This document shows positions 24,670-34,780 of a stretch of 53,903 bases of DNA, piece after piece. Position numbers and translations under genes: made by a program. The first letter of the stretch is position 1, and the number at the start of each line of letters is the position of its first letter. The notes beneath the pieces were generated by a model. That model searched no databases. It saw nothing but the letters and a program-made list of their open reading frames with translations, and was not told the DNA's origin. This DNA is from Paludibacteraceae bacterium (GTDB taxonomy: Bacteria; Bacteroidota; Bacteroidia; Bacteroidales; Paludibacteraceae): NCBI GenBank assembly GCA_017649635.1, contig JAGCGM010000063.1:1-53903 (forward strand). Reading direction: 5' to 3'.

Positions 24670-27600
24670 TTATTTAATCAGTTCAACAGCATTGGAGACG
24701 AACTTACATGACGCTCTCCTATCATCCGAAAGGATAACGACACAAACATATCGTCCCTGCGTCACCCAAACTTCGTTCTCCTTCCTCACGATATCCGTCC
24801 AGTATTTCAGGACACCCTCCATCGTATAGACATACATCCGCGCCCCCACGAGGTCCTCCTCCTTCAGGCCATGGACATATACCGTAACCTTGCCATAATT
24901 CGAGTAGACAGGGTAAGTGGAGATGCTGAACGGAACATCCAACGCCTCGAAATACTTACCACACACATACATCGTGTCATTTTTCGCCGTGATGGCATGC
25001 AAAGAATAATAGCCGTCAAGGCCTGTCTTCTCACAATAATATTGGCCAGTAGCCCCAGGGATATCCCTGTCATTCTTTTTCCATTGATATGAGACGAACT
25101 CATTCTTGGAGTTATCACAGACCACGACATCATTCCACATCCGCATCACATATCGGGCATCATAACCAATACGTATCGGCACAGTCACCACTTTGCTGGA
25201 CTTACCCTCGCCAAACATCTGGGCATGCACATTATACGTTCCAGGAGCGATTCCCTCAGGAACCGTGAACTTGATGGAACCGACTTCTCCATCCTCCACT
25301 GTTCCCACCACATTACGGAAGCCTTGTGCGATTCCATCCGAGTCGAAGAAGAACTTAAACGTGTCTGGCACACCATTCAGAATTTGGTAATTCAAATAAT
25401 ACTCGTCGCCCGCACAGAACTTACGGTTCATAGTCTTATCCCCGTAATCGACCGAAGCGCCTCCGGACACACTCGTCCATTTGATCTTGATGTCACGGCC
25501 ATCCACGTAGAGCGACAGATGAACCACACTGTCACAACCATATTGGGAGAGCAAGTTCACCTCATATTCATGATTTCCTATATGGTTCGCATCCACGGTG
25601 AAACCATTCTTCTCATAGATGGTACCGGCCTTAGTAGTATCGACCAAATTCACACGATAAGGATGTGAGACGATCAAATTCAACGTCACGACAGAGTCGC
25701 AACCAGAGGCGGTAGTGAACGAATCCACATAGACACCGGAATTCTTCAGCAATTTTCCTTGCCAGTAGAAATTACCACATGTAACCTCATCATAGACAAG
25801 ATTGTACTCTTTGTTGACCGTGAGTTTCACATCGATGATGGAGTCGCAACCATTCGCGCTCGGGAAGACGATGAGGGTGTCACGATAGAACTCGTATTCG
25901 TTCCAACGAACAGGCAATTCGCTCTCGCAAAGCGTTCTCCTGATCTTCGTGACAGAAGATTTCTTTACGGTCAATGCCAACCTCGTGATACTATCACAAC
26001 CGATGATGGACTGCAACGTATCGGTATAGAGACCGGTGTCATACAAATACCTGCCATGCCACTCGAACGAGTCACAAGTTGTGACATACGTGGTAGTATC
26101 AAACGTAGGCAATATGTTCAATCTAAAGACAATGAACGAATCACAGCCCTCCACCGTAGTGAGGACGACCCTCGCAGTATCAGTGGATATCTCATAATCA
26201 TTCCAAACCACCGGCAATTCATTCCGGCAAACCGTGTAATGAATCGTATCTTTATTATACTTCGGATAATTGATCGTCAGGTCAATGGAGACAATACTAT
26301 CCTCGCCCGCCGCTGTCTTCAACAGATCATAGTAGATGCCGCTTTGGGTCAGCGTCCTGCCCTGCCATTCATACGAGATACAAGCGTTAACCTTCTCCGG
26401 CATCTTCTCTGGCGGAGGCAATATCGTAACACCAATCGTCACGACGGAGTCGCAACCCGCAGAGGAGACAAGATGTTGGGTATAAATACCGGACGAATCG
26501 TAACGTTCACCATTCCATTCATAATAAGAGACCGCACTATCCAACACGTAGATGTCATACGAAGGCAGGATGGTCAGATGGAGGGTGATGATAGAGTCGC
26601 ACCCTATGGAGGAGGTCAACCGATAATCGTAATCGCCCGAGACATTGTATTCCGCATCATTCCAGACATACGGAGCACAAGACGTGTCGGCGAACTCAGA
26701 CCTCAACACCGGCAAGCGGTTCAGATGGATGGCCACAATGGAATCGCAGCCCGACGAGTTCTTGATGGCCAAGGTGGTATCGGAAGAGACCTCATAGCCA
26801 TGCCAATCCACGAATGGCGCATTCTCGCAAATATCCACGGTATCCTTCCCATACGTAGGTCTCAGGATCGTCAGATACACCGTCAAGATGGAGTCGCAGC
26901 CCAATGAGGAGATGAGAGTCTGGTTATAGACGCCGCTCTCCGTATAGACGGAATCATTCAAGACAAGCGAATCACATGACGTACGATAGATGGTATCCCT
27001 CTTGATCGGCAAAATGGTCAGATGAACCGTGATGATAGAGTCACAGCCTGAAGGCGAATTCACTCTCTTCTGCAGCACCGCATCCTCCGTGTAGACCTCG
27101 CCGTTCGCCGTATATGAAACGCAAGCCGTATCATATACGACAAGATATGGAGAAGAAAGCACAATCAAGTTCAATTGGACAATGGAATCGCAACCATTCA
27201 TAGCAGGGAAACGCTGCTCATAAATACCCGACTCCGTATAGACCGAATCATTCAGACGATAGGAGACACATACCGTATCGAAGAGTTGCGTGAGAGGGGA
27301 TTTTAGCACCGTGAGGTTCAGCTTGATCAAGGAGTCGCAACCATCAGCGGACACGACGTGTTGCTCATACGTTCCACTCGCACGGTAAACAGAGTCGTTC
27401 AGCACATAGGCGTCACAGACCGTATCCGTGATGACACGCACCGGAACATCCAACACGGTCAGTTTCAACTTGATCACTGAGTCACAGCCCGCAGCGGTCT
27501 GGAAACGTTGTTCATACTCTCCACTCGTCTCATAGACCGAATCGTTCAACGTGTATGCGCCACATGAGGTTTCCTCCAAATGCACTTCATAGGATGGATT

Positions 27601-30600
27601 GATGACCAACTCCAACACCAATAAGGAATCCCTTCCGTCAGGCGTGACGAGATGCTGTTCATACGTGCCACTCTCTGTATAGACGGAGTCGTTCAGGGTG
27701 AAGGACGAACAAACCGTATCCTTAACCACACCGTTCACGAGGTTCAGGATCTTCAGGTTCAGCGTTATGATGGAGTCACATCCTAAGGAAGAGGAAAGGG
27801 TTTGCATATAGATACCACTCTTCGTATAGACCGAATCGTTCAAAATATAGTATGAATATGCGGTGTCGACAATCGTCTCGTACTTTGTCGGCATAACCGT
27901 CAAATGGAGGATCGATGTGGAATCCTCGCCACGCTCGGTCACATAATGTTTGGAGTATGTACCAGGATCCTTGATCAACGTGTTATCCCAGAAGATTCCA
28001 GCACTACATACCGTATCCCACCACTCGTACACCACGCCTTCAACGATGGTCAAATCCAAACGGACGATGCTGTCGCAACCATTCGAGGTAGGGATATATT
28101 GCGTATAAAGGCCAGACTTCGTATAGACAGAGTCGTTCAGCACATACGAGCCTGTAGTGATCTCCTTAATGAGCGTGTCACCCGCAGGCTTGAGTTCGAG
28201 CACCAGAGTGAGCACGGAGTCGCAACCATTCGCGGCCGTCAGATGTTGTTCATACACACCGCTTTCCGTGTATGTCGAATCGTTCAACGTATACGAACCG
28301 CACGCATCCACATAAATCGTGTTCACGCTTTCATCCAACAAGGTCAGATTGAGTCTCACCACAGAATCACAGCCCCATGAACCGGTCAGACGTTGTTCGT
28401 ACGTTCCAGACTTGATGTACTCGAATCCGTTCAAAGCATAGGATCCACAGGCGGTGTCGTAAAGTTCCGTCACCGCGATAGGCCTTTCAATGAGCTTGAT
28501 GGAGACGAACGAGTCGCAGTCCACATAGTTTCTCAAGCGCATCACCGTATCTCCATAAACCGCCATATCATGCCACATATAAGGCAACATGCCCTGGCAA
28601 ACCGTGATGGTATCCTTTCCGTACGTGTGTTCAAGCACTGTCAGATGGAGGGTCAATATCGAATCGCAGCCCGTCACCTTGGAAACAAGGCGTTGCTCAT
28701 ACACCCCGCTCTTCGTGTAGACGGAGTCGTTCAGAGTGAATGAGCCGCAAACAGTCTCATACTGATGGGTGACAGGGATAGGGTTCACCACCAAATGCAA
28801 CGTGAGGATGGAATCACAACCCGTCACGGCGGAAGTGAACACCTGTTGATAATCTCCGCTTTGGGTATACACCGAATCGTTCAGCGTATAGGAGCCACAG
28901 GCGGTGTCGTAGATCTCCGCATAGGATACCGGCAACACGATTACCTTCACGTTCACCATGGAGTCGCATCCCAACTTGTTGTTCATCTTCACGATTGAAT
29001 CACCGCCCAATTGGTATCCGTTCCAATCATACGGCAAATCCTTCACGCAAATCACGACTGTATCCTCTCCATAGGATGGGCTCAGGATGGTCAGATTCAA
29101 ATGAACCACTGAATCACAAACGCCCTCCCCGTTCTGCACATAGGTGACAGGTTCCGTGGTGGTCTCGAAATACTCCACACCATCTCTCCATACATACGAG
29201 TGGCAAGCGACCACCGTATCATACTTCACATATTCGTTCCACGTATGCACCGTCAGATGGGCAGCACCCACGACGCCCGAATCACCGTCCTGAGCGAAGG
29301 AGTGTCCATGCCATACGAACGGCAGCTCGGCCGGGCAAAGCATCGTGTCACGCACCACCGCGAAGGAATCATCTCCATGCGGAGTATTACGTTCAATGCT
29401 ATAGATGACAGAGTCAATCATCGTATTTCCGGCCCTATCCGTCGCACTGTAATAAACCGTCACAGTCGGTGCGTCATAGACGTTCATGGACACCTCCATG
29501 CCCGTGAATTCCTCATATGTGACACCATCGTAGCTATACTTGAGCGTCAAATCGGCAACCGAATCGCAGTTGTCGGAAAGATGATCCGTCACATCCGATA
29601 GCGGCACCATGAAGCGCACATCCCCCACGACGGAATCCGCCACTGGGTGTACCAAGTTGCCGTAAGAGATACCCAAGGTATCCACCTTAGGTGCGGTGCG
29701 GTCCACGACAGAGACTCTCTGGAAGAAATTATCACTGGAGATGGTATAGATCGAGTCTTCAGCGGTCTTATAACCCACCCGCCAGAAAATGATGTCGCCG
29801 TCCGTGAACTCATAGTAATCATCCCTGGAAAGCGAGCGCTCACCCGTACTATTCACGTTATAGTAGCAAACAGTATCGATGAACGAGAAGGAGCACATAT
29901 CCTTGAACGCAGGTATGTAATCCCACAAACGCACATTAGCCTTGCAATTCTCATCCGCATCCAAATCCATCAAGCGCAAGGAATCCGTCTCGAGGAAGTG
30001 GGTTGAGTTCGTGATGTAAACGGTCGTGTCAGGGCAATATCCATCCGAAGCGGAGATGATCAGTTTATACTCGTAGTTGTCCAAACCGTTAAAGACCATC
30101 TCGAAACGGCTCACGCCCTCAACGACATTCCCGAACTCATCCAGCATAGGGTTACCCTGCTCAAACCAACGGTATTTGTTATACTCATTCGTAGGCCTAA
30201 CCGTGAAGCCAATATACTTGGAATCAACTCCGTAGCAGCCCCAATAACGCACCGTATCGCCCGTCTTCTTGCCTGTCATCCTGGAGTGCACGACCAAATG
30301 GGTATAGACCACCGAATCGCACTCCCCCGCTCCATTGTCAATGGTGCGGGACAAATCGTAGGAAGAACCACTCGCATAGGTGTTACCGTCACTCCACGTG
30401 TACTGACTGACACCACAGACCACCACCGTGTCATACCTGAAGAAGGAATTATCCTCCTTGACCGTAAGCAATGCGGCGCCCACCTCGGCAGACTCGCCAG
30501 GCGCCGAGAATGTATGTCCATGCCATACGACAGGGAAGTATTTCGCGCAGACAAACGTGTCTCGAACAATCGCATACATCTTGCCTTCCACCTCCGAGGC

Positions 30601-33600
30601 ACGTTCCACTGAATAATCAACGGAGCAAGCATCCGACTCATTGCCGGAGAGATCTTTCACCTTCCAGTACAACGTCCTATCCGTTTGCGTGAACACATTC
30701 AGATTGAAGGTCAAACCATTGTATGGACTAAAATTCAAGCCATCATTGCTGAATAAGACATCAAACTCAGACTCGCATTCGCTGGAAGCGGCGCCCTTCA
30801 CATCCGCCAGAGGAACGGAGAAACGCACCTCGCCATTCACGGAATCCGCCACCGCCACAAAACGACTGTCGACAGATATACTGTCACATACCAACGTAGG
30901 AGGAGTAAGATTCTTCACTCTGATAATCTGAGGATTGACCGTCTCATCCGCCAAAGTGGTATCCGGCGCATTGACCACCACCCTCCAATGCAACTGCGTC
31001 TTGTCAACGACACCGCTAAGCGACGGTTGGTCCGCAAGGTTCACCCATTCGCCACCGTCCACCCGATAGTAAACGACCGTATCGACCGCATTGGTGGCAT
31101 TGTAGACATACTGAGGGACCAACGAGGTCAAATCCAACGTCCGCAAAGCACATCCGTCATTGGCGGCACTATCAATAGGGGAGACGGCCTCATAGACCAT
31201 CAATGAATTATTGCTTTTCACCACAAGGTTCAAGGCGTAGACGCTATCGCACCCATTCGCATTCGGCTGGTGGAATCCCTCCACACGTACACTTTTGTCA
31301 TAGGTGACCCCGTTTCTCCATGTATACGGCTCCGTCGACACGATCGTCTCCTCCACATAGTAGGAACTGTCGATGCGCACGGTAAGCAAAGCAGCACCCA
31401 CCTCGGCACGTTCGTCCGCATAGGTGAAAGTGTGTCCATGCCATACGAAAGGCAAATCGCCCGCACAAAGCAACGTGTCACGGACAATCGCGTATTTCTT
31501 CGAAGAGACCTCCGTATTACGCTCCACACCATACTCGACCTCACAGATAGAAGACTCATTACCCGCAAGGTCAGCGACTCTCCAATATACCGTAGACGTA
31601 GGTTGTGTGAAGACATTCAAAGGGAACGCCTCTCCATTGTATTCCGAGAAGGATAGCCCATCTGTGCTGGCATAGAGGGTGAAGTCTGAGGAACAATTGT
31701 CGGAAGCCGCCGCCTTCACAACGTCAGGAGCGACACTGAACGTCACCCTACCCATCACGGAGTCCGAGACAGGCGCCAATAAACCATTCGCGGCGATACG
31801 CTCACAATCAAAGGTCGGTGCGACCGCGTCACTCAAGCGAATCACCTGAGGCAAAGCGGTCTCGTCCGAGACAAAGCTATGATCGTCCGTGGTGATATCC
31901 ACACGCCAGTAAAGGGATGTGCCGTTCGTCACGTGAGAAAGGAACGGTGCGGAGGCGAGCTCTACCCATTCCCCGCCATTCACTTTGTAGTAAACGGTCG
32001 TATCCACAGCGTTATCCGAACTATAAACATAGCCTGGCATCAACGTGGAGAGATCCAGCACGGACAAAGCGCACTGTTCATTCATGGCGCTATCGATAGG
32101 CGAAACAGGGTCGTCCACGCTCAGGTTGCTAGGGTTCTTTATCGTCAGGCGCAGCGTGAAGACGCTATCGCAAGCATTCGCATTCGGCTGATGGTAATCC
32201 TCCACCACAACACTCTCCGTATACGTGACGCCGTCACGCCAAGTGTACGGTCCGAAATTCACCACCCTCTCCGTAACGAAGAAGGAGCTGTCCACTTTCA
32301 CGGAAAGCAATGCGGCACCCACCTCAGCCTGCTCACCGTCATAGGTGAACGTATGTCCATGCCAAGAGAGAGGCAACGAGCAGACCATCGTGTCACGCAC
32401 GATCGCATACATCTTGCCGTTCACCTCCGTGGCACGTTCCACCTCATACTTAACCGGGCAGACATCGGATTGGAGTCCGCTGTTGTCCTCCACCTTCAAA
32501 TAAGCGGAAAAAGAAGGAGCATCGAAGACATTCAACACACCCGTATAATCTTGGAAATCGATGAAGGTGACACCATCCAAACTGGCAAGCACCTTCAAGG
32601 AAGAGGAGCAGTTGTCGGAAGCGGCAGAGAGCACATCATCAACAGGGACGGAGAAAGGAACGATTCCATTGACAGAATCGGACACAGGGATAACCTGTTT
32701 GCCCTTGGAGATGTCACTGCAAGAGAGCACAGGATTCTGGTCGTCCTGAAGCACAATGACCATAGGGCTATCCGTATCGTCCCGAAGCACACTTCCCGCA
32801 TTCGTGCGTACCACGACACGCCAATATACCTTATCCCCAGGGGCAACATCCGACAAGACAGGCGTCGTGGCGAAGTCCACCCAAGGGCCATCATTCAAGC
32901 GATACGAGTAGGTAGTATCCCTACCCTGCTTAGAACAGTATGAAATGATAGGGCGATAAGGCGTCAGATCCAAGGATTTCAGGAAGCAGCCATTATTCGG
33001 CACACTATCCTCCATGCGATCCACAACATTATCGATGTAAAAATCATAGTTGACCAAAGCGCCGAAGACTGTCGTGTCAGGACATAGGCCATCCGGAGTC
33101 GAGGCGATGAAATAATATTCCATGTCATAATCGCCTACCACCGCGGTATACGTATTCGACGTGCCCAGCAAAGCGCCCGAAAAGCTCTGCCATTTGAAGG
33201 AGGTGCGTCCGGTAGCGCTCGGGTCGAACGAGAAGGTCACCTCCTCACCCGTGCAATCAATTTTATTCTGTATCTCCTCCGTCAAGGAAGATTTGTCGAC
33301 AGGAGGATAAACCGTAAGGTCAAGCGTGACGATCGTATCGCACTTCCCGTTTCCCTTTATCGTGTCCTTAGCGGTGTGGTTGCTTTCCGTGTAAGTCTTG
33401 CCGTCAATCCACACAAACGGTTCGCCGCAAGAGATGCGGGTATCCGTCTTCTCGCAATAATCCTGTATCACCTCGGTAGCGCCCATGTCTACCGCCGGAC
33501 CAGACACGCGGACTCTCCCGAAATAGTCCACATCCGTGATGCTGGAGATGGCAGAGGTATTACCCGCATCCACACACGGAGACTCCTTCCGCAGGGAATA

Positions 33601-34470
33601 GTCTGAATTCAACAGCGGATTGGCGGAGATATTACCCCTACCCGAGTAACCACCCTGCACGCAGGAATAGGTCACATTGGCTTTGTTGAATATGGATCCG
33701 CCGTTTCCGTATATGATGCAATTGGTGATCTTACAATTGTTGTTGGAGGAATTGACCGCATAACGGTTATTCGAAGAACCCGAGCGGGCGTTGTTCCCCA
33801 CCACCGTACAGTTGATCATGTCGCCACCATTCAGGTTCACCGCCGAAACGTTCGAATCATCCAACACATTCGAGGCGACCACCACATTAACCAGACGTCC
33901 GCCTGAGTTTACCAACACCACGCCGATAGAAGGCTCCGACGAGGTATTCTTCGTGATCAAACCACCGATCAAAGTACCCGAAACCGCTATAGGAGCGGCA
34001 TCCGAACTGTTCCGGATGACAGAACCGTTCAGTTTCAACACCGCACCGCTATTGACGGAGACATAGTGGCTATAGTATGAGTTGTATGTAGTGGAACTAA
34101 TATTATCACAATCCAACACGACATTCAGGAACTCGACCTCAGTGTTCCCATTGACATAAATGCTTGTGTTCGAAATGTGGAATTCAAAGAAAATGAAATT
34201 TATAATGGAGGCTTTCCTCTTTATGGCATAACCGTTCCTGGACATCACCACCACGCTCCGCGAGAAACTAAGATCTTCATTCAGGGTCACATCACTGAGC
34301 AGCAGCACCGTATCCCCCCGCTGTGCGGCATTCACCGCACCGGTAATGTCAGTATACGTAGCACCAGAGCCCGACGTACCGACTGTTATCGTACGACCAT
34401 ACGAAGGAGAGATAGACCACAAAATGCACGCAACTATCCCTAAAAATATTTTTAATCCCTTTGTTTTCAT
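24670..34470 (-). CDS. Giant repetitive surface protein (~3,266 aa) with T9SS-like C-terminal domain
   Basis: Signal peptide ends around SPSYG (residue 25). Residues ~26-335 look like a right-handed beta-helix/polymorphic-repeat domain with short Asn-rich turns (SNNNCKITNCIIYGNGG). From ~345 to ~1800 there are mixed Ig/HYR-like modules, including a ~305-aa unit repeated three to four times, each with a YAIVRDT...WHGHTF block. From ~1805 to ~2995 come about 24 consecutive ~50-aa units of the form C-x-SYTLNDSVYTxSGxYxQ...GCDSIxxLxLxV, each with two Cys likely to bridge. The last 90 residues (ISTYPVYSNYGKVTVYVHG ... YVYTMEG ... GRYVCVVIL) resemble a divergent type A T9SS sorting domain. The GTG at 34476 could extend it by two codons. 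Probably a cell-surface adhesin or stalk; substrate or partner unknown. It is co-transcribed with the downstream barrel gene. Confidence 0.9.
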   Translation of the reverse strand: MKTKGLKIFLGIVACILWSISPSYGRTITVGTSGSGATYTDITGAVNAAQRGDTVLLLSDVTLNEDLSFSRSVVVMSRNGYAIKRKASIINFIFFEFHISNTSIYVNGNTEVEFLNVVLDCDNISSTTYNSYYSHYVSVNSGAVLKLNGSVIRNSSDAAPIAVSGTLIGGLITKNTSSEPSIGVVLVNSGGRLVNVVVASNVLDDSNVSAVNLNGGDMINCTVVGNNARSGSSNNRYAVNSSNNNCKITNCIIYGNGGSIFNKANVTYSCVQGGYSGRGNISANPLLNSDYSLRKESPCVDAGNTSAISSITDVDYFGRVRVSGPAVDMGATEVIQDYCEKTDTRISCGEPFVWIDGKTYTESNHTAKDTIKGNGKCDTIVTLDLTVYPPVDKSSLTEEIQNKIDCTGEEVTFSFDPSATGRTSFKWQSFSGALLGTSNTYTAVVGDYDMEYYFIASTPDGLCPDTTVFGALVNYDFYIDNVVDRMEDSVPNNGCFLKSLDLTPYRPIISYCSKQGRDTTYSYRLNDGPWVDFATTPVLSDVAPGDKVYWRVVVRTNAGSVLRDDTDSPMVIVLQDDQNPVLSCSDISKGKQVIPVSDSVNGIVPFSVPVDDVLSAASDNCSSSLKVLASLDGVTFIDFQDYTGVLNVFDAPSFSAYLKVEDNSGLQSDVCPVKYEVERATEVNGKMYAIVRDTMVCSLPLSWHGHTFTYDGEQAEVGAALLSVKVDSSFFVTERVVNFGPYTWRDGVTYTESVVVEDYHQPNANACDSVFTLRLTIKNPSNLSVDDPVSPIDSAMNEQCALSVLDLSTLMPGYVYSSDNAVDTTVYYKVNGGEWVELASAPFLSHVTNGTSLYWRVDITTDDHSFVSDETALPQVIRLSDAVAPTFDCERIAANGLLAPVSDSVMGRVTFSVAPDVVKAAASDNCSSDFTLYASTDGLSFSEYNGEAFPLNVFTQPTSTVYWRVADLAGNESSICEVEYGVERNTEVSSKKYAIVRDTLLCAGDLPFVWHGHTFTYADERAEVGAALLTVRIDSSYYVEETIVSTEPYTWRNGVTYDKSVRVEGFHQPNANGCDSVYALNLVVKSNNSLMVYEAVSPIDSAANDGCALRTLDLTSLVPQYVYNATNAVDTVVYYRVDGGEWVNLADQPSLSGVVDKTQLHWRVVVNAPDTTLADETVNPQIIRVKNLTPPTLVCDSISVDSRFVAVADSVNGEVRFSVPLADVKGAASSECESEFDVLFSNDGLNFSPYNGLTFNLNVFTQTDRTLYWKVKDLSGNESDACSVDYSVERASEVEGKMYAIVRDTFVCAKYFPVVWHGHTFSAPGESAEVGAALLTVKEDNSFFRYDTVVVCGVSQYTWSDGNTYASGSSYDLSRTIDNGAGECDSVVYTHLVVHSRMTGKKTGDTVRYWGCYGVDSKYIGFTVRPTNEYNKYRWFEQGNPMLDEFGNVVEGVSRFEMVFNGLDNYEYKLIISASDGYCPDTTVYITNSTHFLETDSLRLMDLDADENCKANVRLWDYIPAFKDMCSFSFIDTVCYYNVNSTGERSLSRDDYYEFTDGDIIFWRVGYKTAEDSIYTISSDNFFQRVSVVDRTAPKVDTLGISYGNLVHPVADSVVGDVRFMVPLSDVTDHLSDNCDSVADLTLKYSYDGVTYEEFTGMEVSMNVYDAPTVTVYYSATDRAGNTMIDSVIYSIERNTPHGDDSFAVVRDTMLCPAELPFVWHGHSFAQDGDSGVVGAAHLTVHTWNEYVKYDTVVACHSYVWRDGVEYFETTTEPVTYVQNGEGVCDSVVHLNLTILSPSYGEDTVVICVKDLPYDWNGYQLGGDSIVKMNNKLGCDSMVNVKVIVLPVSYAEIYDTACGSYTLNDSVYTQSGDYQQVFTSAVTGCDSILTLHLVVNPIPVTHQYETVCGSFTLNDSVYTKSGVYEQRLVSKVTGCDSILTLHLTVLEHTYGKDTITVCQGMLPYMWHDMAVYGDTVMRLRNYVDCDSFVSIKLIERPIAVTELYDTACGSYALNGFEYIKSGTYEQRLTGSWGCDSVVRLNLTLLDESVNTIYVDACGSYTLNDSTYTESGVYEQHLTAANGCDSVLTLVLELKPAGDTLIKEITTGSYVLNDSVYTKSGLYTQYIPTSNGCDSIVRLDLTIVEGVVYEWWDTVCSAGIFWDNTLIKDPGTYSKHYVTERGEDSTSILHLTVMPTKYETIVDTAYSYYILNDSVYTKSGIYMQTLSSSLGCDSIITLNLKILNLVNGVVKDTVCSSFTLNDSVYTESGTYEQHLVTPDGRDSLLVLELVINPSYEVHLEETSCGAYTLNDSVYETSGEYEQRFQTAAGCDSVIKLKLTVLDVPVRVITDTVCDAYVLNDSVYRASGTYEQHVVSADGCDSLIKLNLTVLKSPLTQLFDTVCVSYRLNDSVYTESGIYEQRFPAMNGCDSIVQLNLIVLSSPYLVVYDTACVSYTANGEVYTEDAVLQKRVNSPSGCDSIITVHLTILPIKRDTIYRTSCDSLVLNDSVYTESGVYNQTLISSLGCDSILTVYLTILRPTYGKDTVDICENAPFVDWHGYEVSSDTTLAIKNSSGCDSIVAIHLNRLPVLRSEFADTSCAPYVWNDAEYNVSGDYDYRLTSSIGCDSIITLHLTILPSYDIYVLDSAVSYYEWNGERYDSSGIYTQHLVSSAGCDSVVTIGVTILPPPEKMPEKVNACISYEWQGRTLTQSGIYYDLLKTAAGEDSIVSIDLTINYPKYNKDTIHYTVCRNELPVVWNDYEISTDTARVVLTTVEGCDSFIVFRLNILPTFDTTTYVTTCDSFEWHGRYLYDTGLYTDTLQSIIGCDSITRLALTVKKSSVTKIRRTLCESELPVRWNEYEFYRDTLIVFPSANGCDSIIDVKLTVNKEYNLVYDEVTCGNFYWQGKLLKNSGVYVDSFTTASGCDSVVTLNLIVSHPYRVNLVDTTKAGTIYEKNGFTVDANHIGNHEYEVNLLSQYGCDSVVHLSLYVDGRDIKIKWTSVSGGASVDYGDKTMNRKFCAGDEYYLNYQILNGVPDTFKFFFDSDGIAQGFRNVVGTVEDGEVGSIKFTVPEGIAPGTYNVHAQMFGEGKSSKVVTVPIRIGYDARYVMRMWNDVVVCDNSKNEFVSYQWKKNDRDIPGATGQYYCEKTGLDGYYSLHAITAKNDTMYVCGKYFEALDVPFSISTYPVYSNYGKVTVYVHGLKEEDLVGARMYVYTMEGVLKYWTDIVRKENEVWVTQGRYVCVVILSDDRRASCKFVSNAVELIK
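25480..29060 (-). repeat. Tandem coding array of ~24 units of ~150 bp inside the giant gene
   Basis: Each unit encodes about 50 residues; the best-conserved parts are TLNDSVYT near the start and GCDSI near the end. I counted about 24 consecutive units from VVICVKDLPYDWNGYQL to GCDSVVHLSLYV. Some units deviate (first Cys missing, or GEDS or GRDS in place of GCDS). Boundaries are approximate. Confidence 0.85.
29300..32450 (-). repeat. Larger ~305-aa module repeated three to four times in the giant gene
   Basis: Blocks with YAIVRDT or AVVRDT, WHGHTF/WHGHSF and EVGAALL/VVGAAHL recur near residues 690, 995, 1303 and 1710. Between them are parallel segments PIDSAxNxxCALxxLDL, VYYxVxGGEWV, LYWRV and ASDNCSS. 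The first three are about 305 aa apart; the last is more divergent. Coordinates are approximate. Confidence 0.8.
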
Positions 34471-34514
34471 AATCACTTTTCATATTTCGCGTCATTCACC
34501 GACGTTCCAAATCA

Positions 34515-34545
34515 CAAATTTATGAAGAAATCCGACATCAGCAAC
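34515..34545 (-). promoter_or_regulatory. Probable promoter of the giant surface-protein operon
   Basis: The minus strand reads GTTG (34545-34542), 19 bases, then TAAATTTG (34522-34515). The -7 box matches TAnnTTTG exactly and the -33 box matches TTTG at three of four bases with ideal spacing. The leader would be about 40 bases. Confidence 0.6.
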
Positions 34546-34722
34546 ACAACGATTTAATCTAAATAACCTCAAAGATGGAAAAAAATCTACAATACACCAA
34601 CATTTATTAACATTTTTTTAAGGCGAGCCTGCGGATGCCACGGAAACAAGGAGAACACGGTGTTGAAAAATTGTCAGGAAAAAGTTAAAAACAGGTTGAA
34701 ATCGTGTTGGGGAACGAAGGAA

Positions 34723-34757
34723 GAAAAAGGGGATGAGCTTATGGAAGCGCATCCCCT
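34723..34757 (-). terminator. Rho-independent terminator after fabG
   Basis: Minus-strand hairpin AGGGGATG/CATCCCCT with an inner GCTT/AAGC stem, followed by a T-run. It begins 24 bases past the fabG stop. Confidence 0.88.
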
Positions 34758-34780
34758 ACTATATGAATAGATTGTAAATC

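Larger units (their letters stand above)
34471..34780 (-). other. Intergenic region with giant-gene promoter and fabG terminator
   Basis: This roughly 310-base AT-rich gap holds the candidate promoter of the giant gene (34515-34545) and the terminator of the upstream ispG-fabG operon (34723-34757). The ~200 bases between them contain A- and T-runs but no frame or structure I can name. Confidence 0.6.

Noticed and set aside
25759..26907. 382-codon plus-strand frame inside the giant gene
   Set aside because: It is antisense to the 150-bp repeats; repetition and biased codons keep the opposite frame open. Product is Arg/Ile-rich and repetitive.
25480..29060. Regularly spaced repeats suggestive of a CRISPR array
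   Set aside because: Units are ~150 bp, continuous in one reading frame, and vary at many positions; there are no short identical repeats with spacers.
31879..32943. 354-codon plus-strand frame inside the giant gene
   Set aside because: Same explanation: it mirrors the larger repeated module on the coding strand.
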